A model generated the notes under the pieces. It ran no database searches, had not been told where the DNA came from, and saw only the letters and a program-made list of their open reading frames with translations. DNA of 64,000 nt. It comes from Bacteroidia bacterium (GTDB lineage: Bacteria > Bacteroidota > Bacteroidia > Chitinophagales > UBA2359). Positions 34,880 through 43,706 of the stretch are shown here, piece after piece. A program made the translations under genes and the position numbers. Position 1 is the first letter of the stretch. Every line of letters starts with the position of its first letter. The stretch lies in NCBI GenBank assembly GCA_030427245.1, contig JAUHXA010000012.1, positions 1 through 64,000 on the forward strand, in the 5' to 3' direction.

Positions 34880-35350
34880 CTATGAATATTTTACGAATTT
34901 ATGTGGCTCATAAACCATAACATCAATCTCCTCTAAGTCACCTAAATATTTCTCTATCAACCCTTTCACTTTTTCCCATTCCAAACCACCGTAACCACAG
35001 CCCAAAGCAGGAATTGCAATACTCTTGATTTCATATTCTTCAATTGCAAGTACCAAAGCCTCTAAGCCCGTCTCAATGTATTCATATATAGACTTTCCTC
35101 GCCAATGTTTTTTAGTAGGAAGGTTAACGATGTATTTTTTTTCAATTAATGTACTCTCTTGAACCACTAAAACCTGCCCTATATCAAAAACCTTATCCTT
35201 GCAAGCCTTGTGATAAACTTTGAAGTTGTGAGGATAGGCTTTTTTGAATTGCAGTGCGATTCCTTTTCCCATAACACCTACTGTATTGACTGCATTTACG
35301 AGTGCTTCAGTAGGAGCTGTTAATAAATCGCCTTTTGTGTATTGTATCAT
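34880..35350 (-). CDS. Macrodomain protein, DarG-like ADP-ribosyl hydrolase
   Basis: The whole 156-residue protein is a macrodomain: GDLLTAPTEALVNAVNTVGVMGKGIALQFKKAYP forms the ADP-ribose pocket, and AIPALGCGYGGLEW the second binding loop. This subfamily includes the DarG antitoxin N-terminal domain and yeast Poa1p, which remove ADP-ribose from DNA or proteins. No DarT-like toxin lies next to it, and the DarG C-terminal domain is absent. It sits between a lipoprotein gene and that gene's truncated duplicate. Confidence 0.9.
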   Translation of the reverse strand: MIQYTKGDLLTAPTEALVNAVNTVGVMGKGIALQFKKAYPHNFKVYHKACKDKVFDIGQVLVVQESTLIEKKYIVNLPTKKHWRGKSIYEYIETGLEALVLAIEEYEIKSIAIPALGCGYGGLEWEKVKGLIEKYLGDLEEIDVMVYEPHKFVKYS

Positions 35351-35362
35351 GGATGATGCTAT

Positions 35363-35515
35363 TTATTCAAATCTATCAAATACCCACAAATTGAAGTCTA
35401 AATCTTTGAAGACAACAACGCCGAATTGTTTGTTGTAGTAGAGTTCGGTTAGCCCTCTTTCTTCGGATTGGGTTACTTTGTAAACGTTGGTGAAAGTTTT
35501 GTTTAGGAAGGTTAT
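35363..35515 (-). pseudogene. Truncated copy of the 34108-34836 lipoprotein (3' end only)
   Basis: About 150 bp match 34108-34260 at roughly nine in ten positions and encode NKTFTNVYKVTQSEERGLTE and then LDFNLWVFDRFE plus a stop. Similarity stops abruptly near 35515. The remnant starts 12 bp before the macrodomain gene, so the macrodomain gene lies between a full gene and its broken duplicate, 1255 bp apart. Confidence 0.85.
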
Positions 35516-35601
35516 TCTCCTTTATTGCCATCTAATATTTCACCCAAAGCTTGCAGTCTTTTTTCAATCGCTTCAAAGGAAGGAAGGTGCTTCGCCAGTT
35601 T
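35512..35601 (-). pseudogene. Short open remnant, 29 codons
   Basis: Between stops on the minus strand is KLAKHLPSFEAIEKRLQALG and a short tail ending GNKGE. It looks like the helical end of a lost protein, butted against the lipoprotein remnant. No start codon or family is recognisable. Confidence 0.35.
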
Positions 35602-35605
35602 TTAG

Positions 35606-35638
35606 TTAAATTCTGCAACCAATGGTTGCAGAATTTAA
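35606..35638. terminator. Perfect 15-bp-arm palindrome after the amylase gene
   Basis: TTAAATTCTGCAACC (35606-35620) and GGTTGCAGAATTTAA (35624-35638) pair perfectly around an AAT loop, 34 bases beyond the amylase stop. It could end transcription in both directions or be a dispersed palindrome; no long T run follows. Confidence 0.6.
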
Positions 35639-35671
35639 TTATCACTATAAATCAATTTTTTACAACTATTT

Positions 35672-38600
35672 TTACCCCTTCAATAACTTCACAACCCGTC
35701 TTTCTTCCCCAACCTGCAATACACAAATATACACCCCATCCGCCAAGTCACAAGGCGTAAAAGTCACCTTATACGTTCCCGATTGCTGCAGTTGATTGTT
35801 CACCAAATGCTGCACCACTTTACCCGACAAGTCGTAAATGCTCAATGTTACAGGGCTGTCGTTTTGTGGCAAAAAGTACTCGATGGTTGTAGATTCATTG
35901 AAGGGATTGGGATAGACGATTGCAGAAAGTTCTTCAATCGAAGATTTGAAGGCTGTCGATTCTGTATTGGCATCTTCTTCATTTGAAGGTACTTGGACTA
36001 AAGGCGCAGCATTACACGCCTCCAAAATTGCAGCAAAAACACCACCATTTTCCACTTCAAAACCCGCTTCCAGTTGCACAGAATTGGCAGCCTGAAAGGT
36101 TATCGCTTGACCATCTTGAACCACCACATTGCCGCCATCGTTTAGATTACCCGCACGAATGAAGTCCGAGGTTTGGGTCAAAGCGGGCAAACTGTTGGTG
36201 TTTTCGTATTCGACCGACACACCGTCGGGGCAGCAATTGGCAGAATTATCAACATTCACCGTCACCTGTGCGCTGTCCGTACAGCCATTTGCATCTGTCA
36301 CAACGACTGTGTAAACCGTTGTAGAAGTTGGGTCTGCCGTTGGGTTGGCAATTGTCACATCATTCAAAGAGCCATCATCGGGAGTCCAAGCGAAAGACAC
36401 ACCACCCGTTGCGCCCAACTGTGTGCTGTTACCCTCACAAATCGTCACGTCTTGTCCAGCATCCGCTATTGGAGAACCGACCGTAGTAGTAATGTCCAAA
36501 GTACCGAGATTGTTAGCGGTGTGTTGTGGTTCGTCGTTGCTTTGGTTGATAACCGTCAAATCTGCATCAAAAGATAAATCACTCGTTTCGTTTCCATTCA
36601 CCACATCAAAACAGATTGTTCCAAAGTTCACCCAATCCGTATTGTTCACAATCGGACATTCGGCATTGCAGACAAAACCACTGCTGTTCATAATCGTGGT
36701 GACATTCCAATCGCCCAATGCGCCACTTTCGTTTGAACCTGTGGCAGTTTTGAAGTAAGGTTGGTAAGTTGTTTCGGGAGCAATTTCACACTCCGTCGCG
36801 CCTCCACCCGAAGCGGTCAAATTGAAGAAGTTGGCAGCCGTATAAGTGGGGTTGGTGATAGATGCTTTGTTGTAATTGACCCAAATCGTATGCGAACCTA
36901 CCGCAAAATCGGGCGCAGCCGTTGCTCCTTTCACTTGAATATCCACACAAAAACTACTCTCGTTGCCGCATGATTTCTGCTCATTCGCAAATTGAAGGTC
37001 GTAGCTCGAAGGATTGTCGACCGCACTTTGGGCTTCAACAATTGTAACCGTTTCGGTGATTTTGCATTGGTTATCATCCGTTACAATGACGCTGTGTTCC
37101 CCTGCTGCCAAGCCTGTCGCCATATTTGTTGTCGAACCATTTGACCAATTGTAGGTGTAAGGACTTGCGCCGCCACTAGGCGTAACGGTTGCCGTTCCGT
37201 CCTCGCCACCATGACAGCTTGCTTCGGTTTCTTCCATCGTTGCGTCCAAATCTCCGCATACATCCACACCAAAAACAGCATAGGAACGGGCAGGAATCGA
37301 AACGGTGATATTGCCGCCTGTGACAGTTGTTGTAGCAGTGTTGCTTGTACCTGTCAAATCGGTCAAAATCGTTCCGTTTGGCAAGTTTGCATTGACGTTT
37401 ACGCCATGTGTCATGTCGAGCGTTTCCCCTGCAAAGTTGATGGCTACGATGATGTCGTTGCCCGAAGGCGTTCCCATGATTTGATAGAATACGGTGGTAC
37501 TGTGGAGATTGTTGGTGATGTTTTGGAAATAAGGCGTGCTGTGGCGACTCAAATAATCCCTTCCTGTTGAGCCGTTTATATAGACCTTGTGAATCTGCAA
37601 TAAATCATCCAGCTCTTCCTTCAATGACTCATTGGGTGCATGAGGAATGTTTGTACCGTAGTAGTCGGGATAAAAAATACAGGGCAAACCGACTTGATTG
37701 TTGGTCAAAAGATAGGCATAACCCAAAATCGGGTCGTTCTGCACTGGTGGGTCAAATTCTTCTCGGTAATCGTGGTTGTTGAGGAAGGTAATCGCCTGAA
37801 AACCCGAACCACCAGCACCATCCACAATTCCCGCATGGAAAATGTCTCTTGCATCATAGCCAAAGGCATCACACGCATCCTTCAATGCTTTTCGCAAGGA
37901 AAAATCGAAAGCTCGAACGCTAATCGAGTCTTTTGTATCGGCATCCATTTCGTTCAATACATTGTCGACCCAAGCCTTCAATGTTCCCGCATTGGTGTCA
38001 AAATATTCGCCGACTACAATGCCTGGATTGATGCCTTGATAATGTAGGTAGTCCATCAAATTGCCTGTAAAAGAAGAAGGGAAATGCTTCACTGCATCCA
38101 TTCGATAACCCCGAATACCGACATCTTGCCAAAGCCATTTGCTCCATTCCTGCAAGGTGTCAATGGTTTCTTGTTTGGTCTGGTCGTAGTCGTAAAAGAA
38201 CCACATACCATCTTGGTCGCCACTCAAAGAGGTTGGGTTTCCGTTGGGTCTGAAATAGTTGTAGTCCATTCCGCCACGTCCACTTGGTAGGTTGGTAAAG
38301 TCGGTATAGGTTTGGTAAACGACTTGACTTTGAATGTCTTGTGATTGTGCTGCTACCCAAATACCATAAATAAAGTGGTCGGAATAGTTGCCATTGGAGT
38401 TGGTGAGATAAATATACAGCACATCGCCATTCGCATCAAAATCACTTGCCGAAAGCGTCAATTTGAATTCATCAGTCAAGCAGCCACTTCCATCTGTCGT
38501 TGCGGTCATGTCCACACCCAAAGTCAAGTCATTGAAGCCCTGTCCACAATCTCCGCCTCCATTGGGTTCACTTTCGGTCAAAGCCACTTGGTTTTGGAAA

Positions 38601-39226
38601 CCCACCGTATTGGTGTGCATATAGACTTTGTAAGGTTTGTTGTAGTAATTGGAGTGTTGGGAAGCCGAGCGAATTTTGAAGTAGTAGTCGCCTGCCCCAT
38701 TTCCAGATGCACCGCCCAAAGGCAAAACACAGCGATATCTATCCGATGGAAAAGGTGCATCGCCATTGTTTACTTTCGTACTGTTGTAGTTTTCTATCCA
38801 GCCTTCCACTGCGCCATTGTCCTCTGGACTTCCGCCATCTCGGTGGTTATAAACTACATCTGCAACGGCTTCAATGCCCACATTTCCAAACAAATCTATG
38901 AGGTCGTCCAATTGCTGACGAGTTCCAAAACCCGTAGCTCCTCCACCGTATTCTCCCAAGTCATACAAATCCTTCGGGTCGTAGCCATTGCTGCCACTTC
39001 CAAAACTGGCTCTCGACAAAGGCGGCAACCATACATGAGTAATCCCTGCATTGGCGAGTTCGGTAGCCTTGGCTTCAATGGTATCTGCCCAATTGTGACC
39101 ATTGGCGGTTTTGGGATAGTCCCAATACCAACCTTGCATCATAACATCTTGGGCAAGGGTGGATTGAAGGGAAAGAAGTAAGAGGAAAGTAAGAAGGCTT
39201 TGAGGTATTGGTAGATTGTATTTCAT
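35672..39226 (-). CDS. Secreted multidomain alpha-amylase (GH13) with type IX secretion signal
   Basis: Signal peptide 1-25. GH13 domain: ADVVYNHR at 122-129, nucleophile Asp377 in GYRMDAVKHF, acid/base Glu407 in VVGEYF, NNHD at 483-486, with a ~130-residue beta insert (180-305). It continues with an SprB-like repeat (SCHGGEDGTATVTPSGGASPYTYNWSNG...), a cohesin-like beta region, a PKD/gliding-motility-type domain (DAGQDVTICEGNSTQLG), a coat-hanger-like segment (FQAANSVQLEAGFEVENGG) and a type A sorting domain (VYPNPF...LLKG). The product should be exported through the outer membrane by the type IX system and degrade starch-like glucans outside the cell. No sus-like genes are nearby. Confidence 0.95.
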   Translation of the reverse strand: MKYNLPIPQSLLTFLLLLSLQSTLAQDVMMQGWYWDYPKTANGHNWADTIEAKATELANAGITHVWLPPLSRASFGSGSNGYDPKDLYDLGEYGGGATGFGTRQQLDDLIDLFGNVGIEAVADVVYNHRDGGSPEDNGAVEGWIENYNSTKVNNGDAPFPSDRYRCVLPLGGASGNGAGDYYFKIRSASQHSNYYNKPYKVYMHTNTVGFQNQVALTESEPNGGGDCGQGFNDLTLGVDMTATTDGSGCLTDEFKLTLSASDFDANGDVLYIYLTNSNGNYSDHFIYGIWVAAQSQDIQSQVVYQTYTDFTNLPSGRGGMDYNYFRPNGNPTSLSGDQDGMWFFYDYDQTKQETIDTLQEWSKWLWQDVGIRGYRMDAVKHFPSSFTGNLMDYLHYQGINPGIVVGEYFDTNAGTLKAWVDNVLNEMDADTKDSISVRAFDFSLRKALKDACDAFGYDARDIFHAGIVDGAGGSGFQAITFLNNHDYREEFDPPVQNDPILGYAYLLTNNQVGLPCIFYPDYYGTNIPHAPNESLKEELDDLLQIHKVYINGSTGRDYLSRHSTPYFQNITNNLHSTTVFYQIMGTPSGNDIIVAINFAGETLDMTHGVNVNANLPNGTILTDLTGTSNTATTTVTGGNITVSIPARSYAVFGVDVCGDLDATMEETEASCHGGEDGTATVTPSGGASPYTYNWSNGSTTNMATGLAAGEHSVIVTDDNQCKITETVTIVEAQSAVDNPSSYDLQFANEQKSCGNESSFCVDIQVKGATAAPDFAVGSHTIWVNYNKASITNPTYTAANFFNLTASGGGATECEIAPETTYQPYFKTATGSNESGALGDWNVTTIMNSSGFVCNAECPIVNNTDWVNFGTICFDVVNGNETSDLSFDADLTVINQSNDEPQHTANNLGTLDITTTVGSPIADAGQDVTICEGNSTQLGATGGVSFAWTPDDGSLNDVTIANPTADPTSTTVYTVVVTDANGCTDSAQVTVNVDNSANCCPDGVSVEYENTNSLPALTQTSDFIRAGNLNDGGNVVVQDGQAITFQAANSVQLEAGFEVENGGVFAAILEACNAAPLVQVPSNEEDANTESTAFKSSIEELSAIVYPNPFNESTTIEYFLPQNDSPVTLSIYDLSGKVVQHLVNNQLQQSGTYKVTFTPCDLADGVYICVLQVGEERRVVKLLKG

Positions 39227-39524
39227 AGAGGAAATGTTTTGATTGCCAAAGTTAAGCAGTTTTGGCTAGTAGAACAATAAGTAATCATCAAATGAATGTC
39301 TGCTTTTCTTCAAAAAGCAAGGTATTAAATTGATGTTGTGAGAGAGCAAATTGTTACCGATTCTTTTGATGATTTTTAGAAGAAGGTTTGGAGGTATAAG
39401 AAAAATACTTTACCTGTGATTTTAAGTATATTTTTCTGAGCTGTCAACATTTGGATAGTTTTTACGTTTAAATCACGCATCATATAGATGTAAAAATCAT
39501 TTTTAACAAAAAAATCAAACAACT
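39227..39524. other. Intergenic region between divergent amylase and small membrane protein genes
   Basis: These 298 AT-rich bases must hold both promoters. I see no perfect -7 box and no recognisable operator or RNA structure. Confidence 0.6.
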
Positions 39525-39770
39525 ATGAAACTTTCAAAAATGTTGAATCAAACGATGGGATATTTATTCCAAGCAGTTGCTTTTATGTATTTAATGACCT
39601 GCAATTTTCTTGCATTCGCTCAGGATGGGGATAAAGGTCTTGACATTGATGTGGATATTGGCTCTGATGGAGGAGAAGCTATGTGGTATGCCAATCCCAT
39701 AATATGGGTAGTCGTTGCCTTATTTGTGATTGTAATTGTTGCATTGAGTACAAGAGGTAAAAGTGCATAA
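39525..39770 (+). CDS. Small membrane protein with signal peptide
   Basis: The 81 residues comprise an N-terminal hydrophobic segment ending FLAFAQ (signal peptidase-like site), an acidic Gly/Asp linker (DGDKGLDIDVDIGSDGG), a single transmembrane helix (PIIWVVVALFVIVIVAL) and a short basic tail STRGKSA. Such small proteins are common in Bacteroidota and have no assigned function. A large nested hairpin follows. Confidence 0.7.
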   Translation: MKLSKMLNQTMGYLFQAVAFMYLMTCNFLAFAQDGDKGLDIDVDIGSDGGEAMWYANPIIWVVVALFVIVIVALSTRGKSA

Positions 39771-39795
39771 CTTAATCATTTAAATCTAAAAAAAT

Positions 39796-39955
39796 AAAAG
39801 CCGACTTATAAGATCTTCGGTGTTAGGGTTGAAGACTTGGTAAGTAAAAAAGAAAAAATAACTCATCGACCAATATTCCCCTTTTGAAAGGGGATGGGGT
39901 ATGTTAGCAAAAGAAAACGAGGAGTTATTTTTTTACCCTTACTAAGTCGGCTTTT
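39796..39955. repeat. Nested 160-bp hairpin element, terminator or MITE-like
   Basis: Three levels of inverted repeats are stacked: AAAAGCCGACTTA (39796-39808) with TAAGTCGGCTTTT (39943-39955), AAAAAATAACTC (39853-39864) with GAGTTATTTTTT (39922-39933), and CCCCTTT/AAAGGGG at 39878-39893. The outer right arm ends in a run of T, fitting an intrinsic terminator for the small membrane protein gene, but the size and nesting also fit a small mobile element or a structured RNA. Confidence 0.6.
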
Positions 39956-39980
39956 TTAGTTGAAATACTTCCTTCAATTA

Positions 39981-40931
39981 TCACTTTCTCAAATCTGCCA
40001 ATTGTTGAAACAATTCACGTTCTTTATCCGTCAAATTTTGAGGAAGTTGTATATTGACCTTCGCATACAGGTTACCGTATTTTGAAGGATTGTCAGGTTG
40101 AGGCATTCCCAAATTCTTCAACCGTAGCACCTTACCTCCACTTGTACCTTTGGGAATATTGATGTTAATATTGCCTTTCAAAGTTTGTATTTTCTCCTTA
40201 CCCCCCAAAGCCGCTTTATAAATATCTACAGGTACATCCACATACAAATCATCTCCCTTGCGTTTAAAAATAGTGTGTTTGGCAATGTGAATATTCAAAA
40301 ATAGATCTCCATTAGGCCCGCCGTTTTTACCTTTTCCACCTTTGCCTTTTATCTTCAAAACGCTTCCATCTGCAATGCCTTTTTTAAGGGTAATCCGTAG
40401 CTTTTGACCATTGATTTCAATGACCCTTTTACCACCTTTGTAAGCATCTTCTAGGGAAATGCTAAAATTGGCTTCAATATCTGCTCCTTTGTAAGCAAAC
40501 TGCCCACCTCCACTGCTTCCTCGTTTGAAAAACTGTTCAAAAATATCACTTGGTCCACCTGAAGTTTGGCCCGCACTTCCTCCAAATTGGCTGAAAAAAT
40601 CTTCAATATTACCGTCAAACTCTACTCGAGTTGCACCACCTTGACCTCCAAAAAAATCGTGGAAGCCGCCAGTTGTTCCACTTCCATTTGCCCCTGCCTG
40701 TTCGTACATTTTCCACTTGTGTCCAAATTGGTCGTATTTTTTGCGCTTTTCATCATCACTCAATACCTCATAAGCTTCACTTGCTTCCTTAAATTTTTCC
40801 TCCGCTGCCTTATCATCTGGATTTCGGTCGGGATGGTATTTGAGTGCTATCTTGCGGTAGGCTTTTTTTATTTCCTCAGCCGTCGCAGTCTTAGACACCC
40901 CCAATATGTTGTAGTAATCTTGCTTTTGCAT
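39981..40931 (-). CDS. DnaJ-family co-chaperone, CbpA type
   Basis: An N-terminal J domain ([39 protein letters not shown] intact at ~33-35) is followed by a Gly/Phe-rich linker (~75-145) and a DnaJ C-terminal substrate-binding region ([29 protein letters not shown]...). There is no CxxCxGxG zinc finger, so it is CbpA-type rather than true DnaJ. It would stimulate DnaK ATP hydrolysis and bind unfolded proteins. No dnaK or grpE is adjacent. Confidence 0.93.
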   Translation of the reverse strand: MQKQDYYNILGVSKTATAEEIKKAYRKIALKYHPDRNPDDKAAEEKFKEASEAYEVLSDDEKRKKYDQFGHKWKMYEQAGANGSGTTGGFHDFFGGQGGATRVEFDGNIEDFFSQFGGSAGQTSGGPSDIFEQFFKRGSSGGGQFAYKGADIEANFSISLEDAYKGGKRVIEINGQKLRITLKKGIADGSVLKIKGKGGKGKNGGPNGDLFLNIHIAKHTIFKRKGDDLYVDVPVDIYKAALGGKEKIQTLKGNININIPKGTSGGKVLRLKNLGMPQPDNPSKYGNLYAKVNIQLPQNLTDKERELFQQLADLRK

Positions 40932-41302
40932 GGCTTACAATTGTTTTTATTTGAAATCTACTTTTATCAATCAACTTATAACAAGCTATGTGCCATCTCT
41001 ATTCACCTGCAGATATGGCATGTTTCAATTAGGTGTTATGACAAAAAGGCATAATGAATGAGTATTTCCTGTCATTTAATCTTTTTATCCAAGCATGATT
41101 TTTGATATTCAGCTAAAAATCATACTTTTCAATAGTTTTAGCCGAATAACATTTTGAATAGAGGGCTAAAATTTGTGAAGTAGAATGAATTTTCAAAAAA
41201 TACTGAAAATATTGAAAACTATTTAATGCTTGCAGACATTATTCCATTACCAAGTGTAATTGTCGTATTTTTGTACGAACAAATTCCATACTACTTATTA
41301 AA
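40932..41302. other. Intergenic region between divergent dnaJ-like and mqnC genes, with a -7 box
   Basis: The 371 bases are AT-rich. TATTTTTG at 41266-41273 fits the TAnnTTTG -7 box and would serve mqnC about 30 bases downstream, but the -33 element is weak. GCTAAAA (near 41112) and TTTTAGC (near 41140) form a loose inverted pair. Nothing else is recognisable. Confidence 0.45.
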
Positions 41303-42475
41303 ATGGAAAAATCTAACGATATGAATACTTCCAAACTGCTCGATAGAGCGATGCGTTCACATTACGGTGAGGCGGAACCTTTGACAATTGAAGAGGGGAC
41401 TTTTTTATTTCACAATGCTACCACAACCGAATTAATGTATGTGGGCAATGAACTGCGGAAATACCACAAAAAAGACACTTTGGGCAAAGTGACTTGGATT
41501 ATTGACCGCAATGTGAATACCACCAATGTATGTGTAGCCAACTGCAAATTCTGCAATTTCTTTGTACCTCCTTCTGCAAAATTTGCAGACAAAGCCTACA
41601 TTACGAGTATCGAAACGTATAAACAAAAAATCGAAGAAACTTTTCGATATGGTGGAGAGCAGTTGTTATTGCAGGGCGGACATCACCCCGATTTGGGCGT
41701 AGAGTATTATTCCAATTTGTTTAGAGAACTGAAAAGTCTGTATCCAAATCTGAAATTACACGCTTTGGGGCCTCCTGAGATTGCACATATCGCAAAAATT
41801 AGCAAAAAAACACATCGTGAAGTGTTGGAGGCTTTGATGGAGGCAGGTTTGGACTCGCTGCCAGGTGCAGGCGCAGAAATTTTGGTAGATAGGGTTCGCT
41901 ACAATATTGCGAATGGCAAATGTGGCTCTGATGAATGGTTGGAAGTCATGCGAGTAGCGCATCAACTGGGCTTGACAACTTCTGCTACCATGATGTTTGG
42001 GCATGTCGAAACGATTGAAGAACGCATGGAACATCTGGTGAGAATCAGAGAAATACAAGCTATGAAACCCGAAGGAGCAAACGGATTCTTAGCGTTTATT
42101 CCTTGGCCCTATCAGGATGAAGATACAATGCTTCGTCGCATTCGCGATATTCGCAATGAGGTGACAGGGGATGAGTATGTGCGAATGATTGCGCTGAGCC
42201 GAATCATGTTGTCGAATATTCACAACATTCAGGCTTCTTGGCTGACAGTTGGCAAGGCGGTTGGGCAAATTTGTTTGCACGCTGGCGCAAATGATTTTGG
42301 TTCAATTATGATTGAAGAAAACGTAGTTTCGGCTGCAGGTGCACCACACCGTTTCACCTCCAATGACATACAAGAAGCGATTCGTGAAGCAGGTTTTACG
42401 CCACAACTCCGCAATCAGCACTATGATTTTAGAGAGTTGCCTGAAACAGTGGAACAGCAAGTGATTGATTATTAG
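41303..42475 (+). CDS. mqnC: Cyclic dehypoxanthinyl futalosine synthase (radical SAM)
   Basis: The CofH/MqnC family radical SAM enzyme has the cluster ligands CVANCKFC (Cys77, Cys81, Cys84) and family signatures QLLLQGGHHPDLGVEYY, LHALGPPEI, SLPGAGAEIL, DEWLEVMRVAHQLGL and IQASWLTVGKAVGQ. DRNVNTTNVC and the QASW block favour MqnC over MqnE. It catalyses the cyclisation step of the futalosine route to menaquinone, implying respiration with menaquinone made by this pathway. Other mqn genes are not in the window. An alternative start is ATG 41321. Confidence 0.9.
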   Translation: MEKSNDMNTSKLLDRAMRSHYGEAEPLTIEEGTFLFHNATTTELMYVGNELRKYHKKDTLGKVTWIIDRNVNTTNVCVANCKFCNFFVPPSAKFADKAYITSIETYKQKIEETFRYGGEQLLLQGGHHPDLGVEYYSNLFRELKSLYPNLKLHALGPPEIAHIAKISKKTHREVLEALMEAGLDSLPGAGAEILVDRVRYNIANGKCGSDEWLEVMRVAHQLGLTTSATMMFGHVETIEERMEHLVRIREIQAMKPEGANGFLAFIPWPYQDEDTMLRRIRDIRNEVTGDEYVRMIALSRIMLSNIHNIQASWLTVGKAVGQICLHAGANDFGSIMIEENVVSAAGAPHRFTSNDIQEAIREAGFTPQLRNQHYDFRELPETVEQQVIDY

Positions 42476-42587
42476 TGAACCTTCCAAAATAATTCAGACC
42501 AATAGAAAGTAAACTCAATATCAGCTATTAGTTGCATTTGAGCTTGTACTTTGAATTTGAAGTTTCACTTAGGGTTGGTTATCACAT

Positions 42588-42839
42588 CTAAGGCACTGGA
42601 TCCTCCCCATGCCCTCCCCATGGGTGGCAAGACAGTATGCGTTTTGCCGCCAAAAAACTACCGTATAAAAATCCATGTTTTTGAAGGGCTTCCATTGCAT
42701 ATTGAGAGCAAGTAGGAGTAAATCTACAAGTAGGCATGGTGTAGGGTGAAATAGCGGTGCGGTAGAATTTTATCAGCAACAATAAGATGAATTTTATTGG
42801 AGTAAAAAGAAAATCCAGTATTTTTCGAAGATTTTGCAT
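42588..42839 (-). CDS. yidD: Membrane protein insertion efficiency factor YidD
   Basis: With the start at ATG 42839, four bases after the rnpA stop, the protein is 83 residues. It has the YidD pattern: a hydrophobic/amphipathic N-terminus ([19 protein letters not shown]), the Cys motif [19 protein letters not shown] and the end motif [13 protein letters not shown]. It aids membrane protein insertion alongside YidC. The order rpmH-rnpA-yidD is the classical one. Confidence 0.95.
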   Translation of the reverse strand: MQNLRKILDFLFTPIKFILLLLIKFYRTAISPYTMPTCRFTPTCSQYAMEALQKHGFLYGSFLAAKRILSCHPWGGHGEDPVP

Positions 42840-42843
42840 TTTA

Positions 42844-43287
42844 TTAGCGATCGTATTGTTTGCACAAAAATCGAAGGCAAGCACGCATTTTACCATAAAT
42901 CATAGAGTATGGTAGCGGTTCTCGTCCCAAATAAATAAACATCAAGGCTATCTGAATAGTTGGAACATTGTCTGAAATTTCACCTTCTTTTTCTTGAAGT
43001 GAATTAGAAAATATGGCATACAGTCGGTGTTTGTTTTGCCGATAGGCCTCTCGTACATGTCTTTTGATAAAGTTGCGATTGTGAGCTTTGGGAATGAAGC
43101 GTTTGGGAACGCTTATCATGAACTGTGCAGGAAAAGGAGTAGGTAATTCTGTTTCGAGCCAGACGATTCGGAAAGGATAAATGACCTTAGACTTCGACTG
43201 CCTTTTGTCAAATAGCTGATCAATGATCTTTGTGCTTTTGAGGCGTTCCGCTTTATGGAAGGTAAAACGGGGGGAGTCATGGGTCAT
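42844..43287 (-). CDS. rnpA: Ribonuclease P protein component
   Basis: ATG 43287 ([18 protein letters not shown]) gives a 147-residue protein with the RnpA N-terminus and the basic RNA-binding motif [28 protein letters not shown]. It cooperates with the M1-type RNA to mature tRNA 5' ends. An upstream ATG at 43326 would add 13 residues outside the family pattern. The 117-bp gap to rpmH carries no gene. Confidence 0.95.
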   Translation of the reverse strand: MTHDSPRFTFHKAERLKSTKIIDQLFDKRQSKSKVIYPFRIVWLETELPTPFPAQFMISVPKRFIPKAHNRNFIKRHVREAYRQNKHRLYAIFSNSLQEKEGEISDNVPTIQIALMFIYLGREPLPYSMIYGKMRACLRFLCKQYDR

Positions 43288-43404
43288 ATTTCTATTGAGG
43301 TATAAAAACAACAATATGGCAACCAAGCCTTTGTGGTTTGATTGCCATATTCAAATATAAAAAAGTTTTAGAAATAGCTTAGAAAGAAAGTAGTAATAAC
43401 AAGA

Positions 43405-43560
43405 CTACTTCAATCTCAACTCGTCAGAAACCGTCAACTTTGCTCGTCCTTTGGCTCTTCTACGTGCCAAAATTTTGCGACCGCTTTTGCTGCTCATTCG
43501 CTCTCTAAAACCGTGTTTGTTCTTTCTTTTTCGCCTTGATGGTTGAAATGTACGTTTCAT
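43405..43560 (-). CDS. rpmH: 50S ribosomal protein L34
   Basis: The short frame from ATG 43560 encodes [20 protein letters not shown], continues [20 protein letters not shown] and ends [11 protein letters not shown]: 51 residues with the invariant L34 core. It heads the rpmH-rnpA-yidD cluster on the minus strand. dnaA is not beside it, which is usual in this phylum. Confidence 0.97.
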   Translation of the reverse strand: MKRTFQPSRRKRKNKHGFRERMSSKSGRKILARRRAKGRAKLTVSDELRLK

Positions 43561-43641
43561 TTTCCTTACTTTTTATTATTGGGCTGCAAATTTAGCATTT
43601 ATTGAGAGAATATAAAAATAAACTTTCAAAAATTAAAATTC

Positions 43642-43705
43642 AAAGTGCAAGTTTAAACTCAAATACTGGTTTTGGATTTGTATTTTGAGTTTGAACTTGC
43701 ATTTT
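43642..43705. terminator. Long hairpin directly after rho
   Basis: Arms 43642-43666 and 43680-43705 (cores TGCAAGTTTAAACTCAAA and TTTGAGTTTGAACTTGCA) pair almost fully around a 13-base loop, starting two bases past the rho stop. It separates rho from rpmH, both on the minus strand, and probably ends rho transcription. Confidence 0.6.
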
Positions 43706-43706
43706 A

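Noticed and set aside
34880-35350. A complete DarTG toxin-antitoxin system
   Set aside because: The neighbours are a lipoprotein and debris; no DarT-type ADP-ribosyltransferase is encoded and the protein is only the macrodomain.
38345-39181. 278-codon plus-strand frame opposite the amylase
   Set aside because: It overlaps the GH13 catalytic domain with no independent features; a shadow frame.
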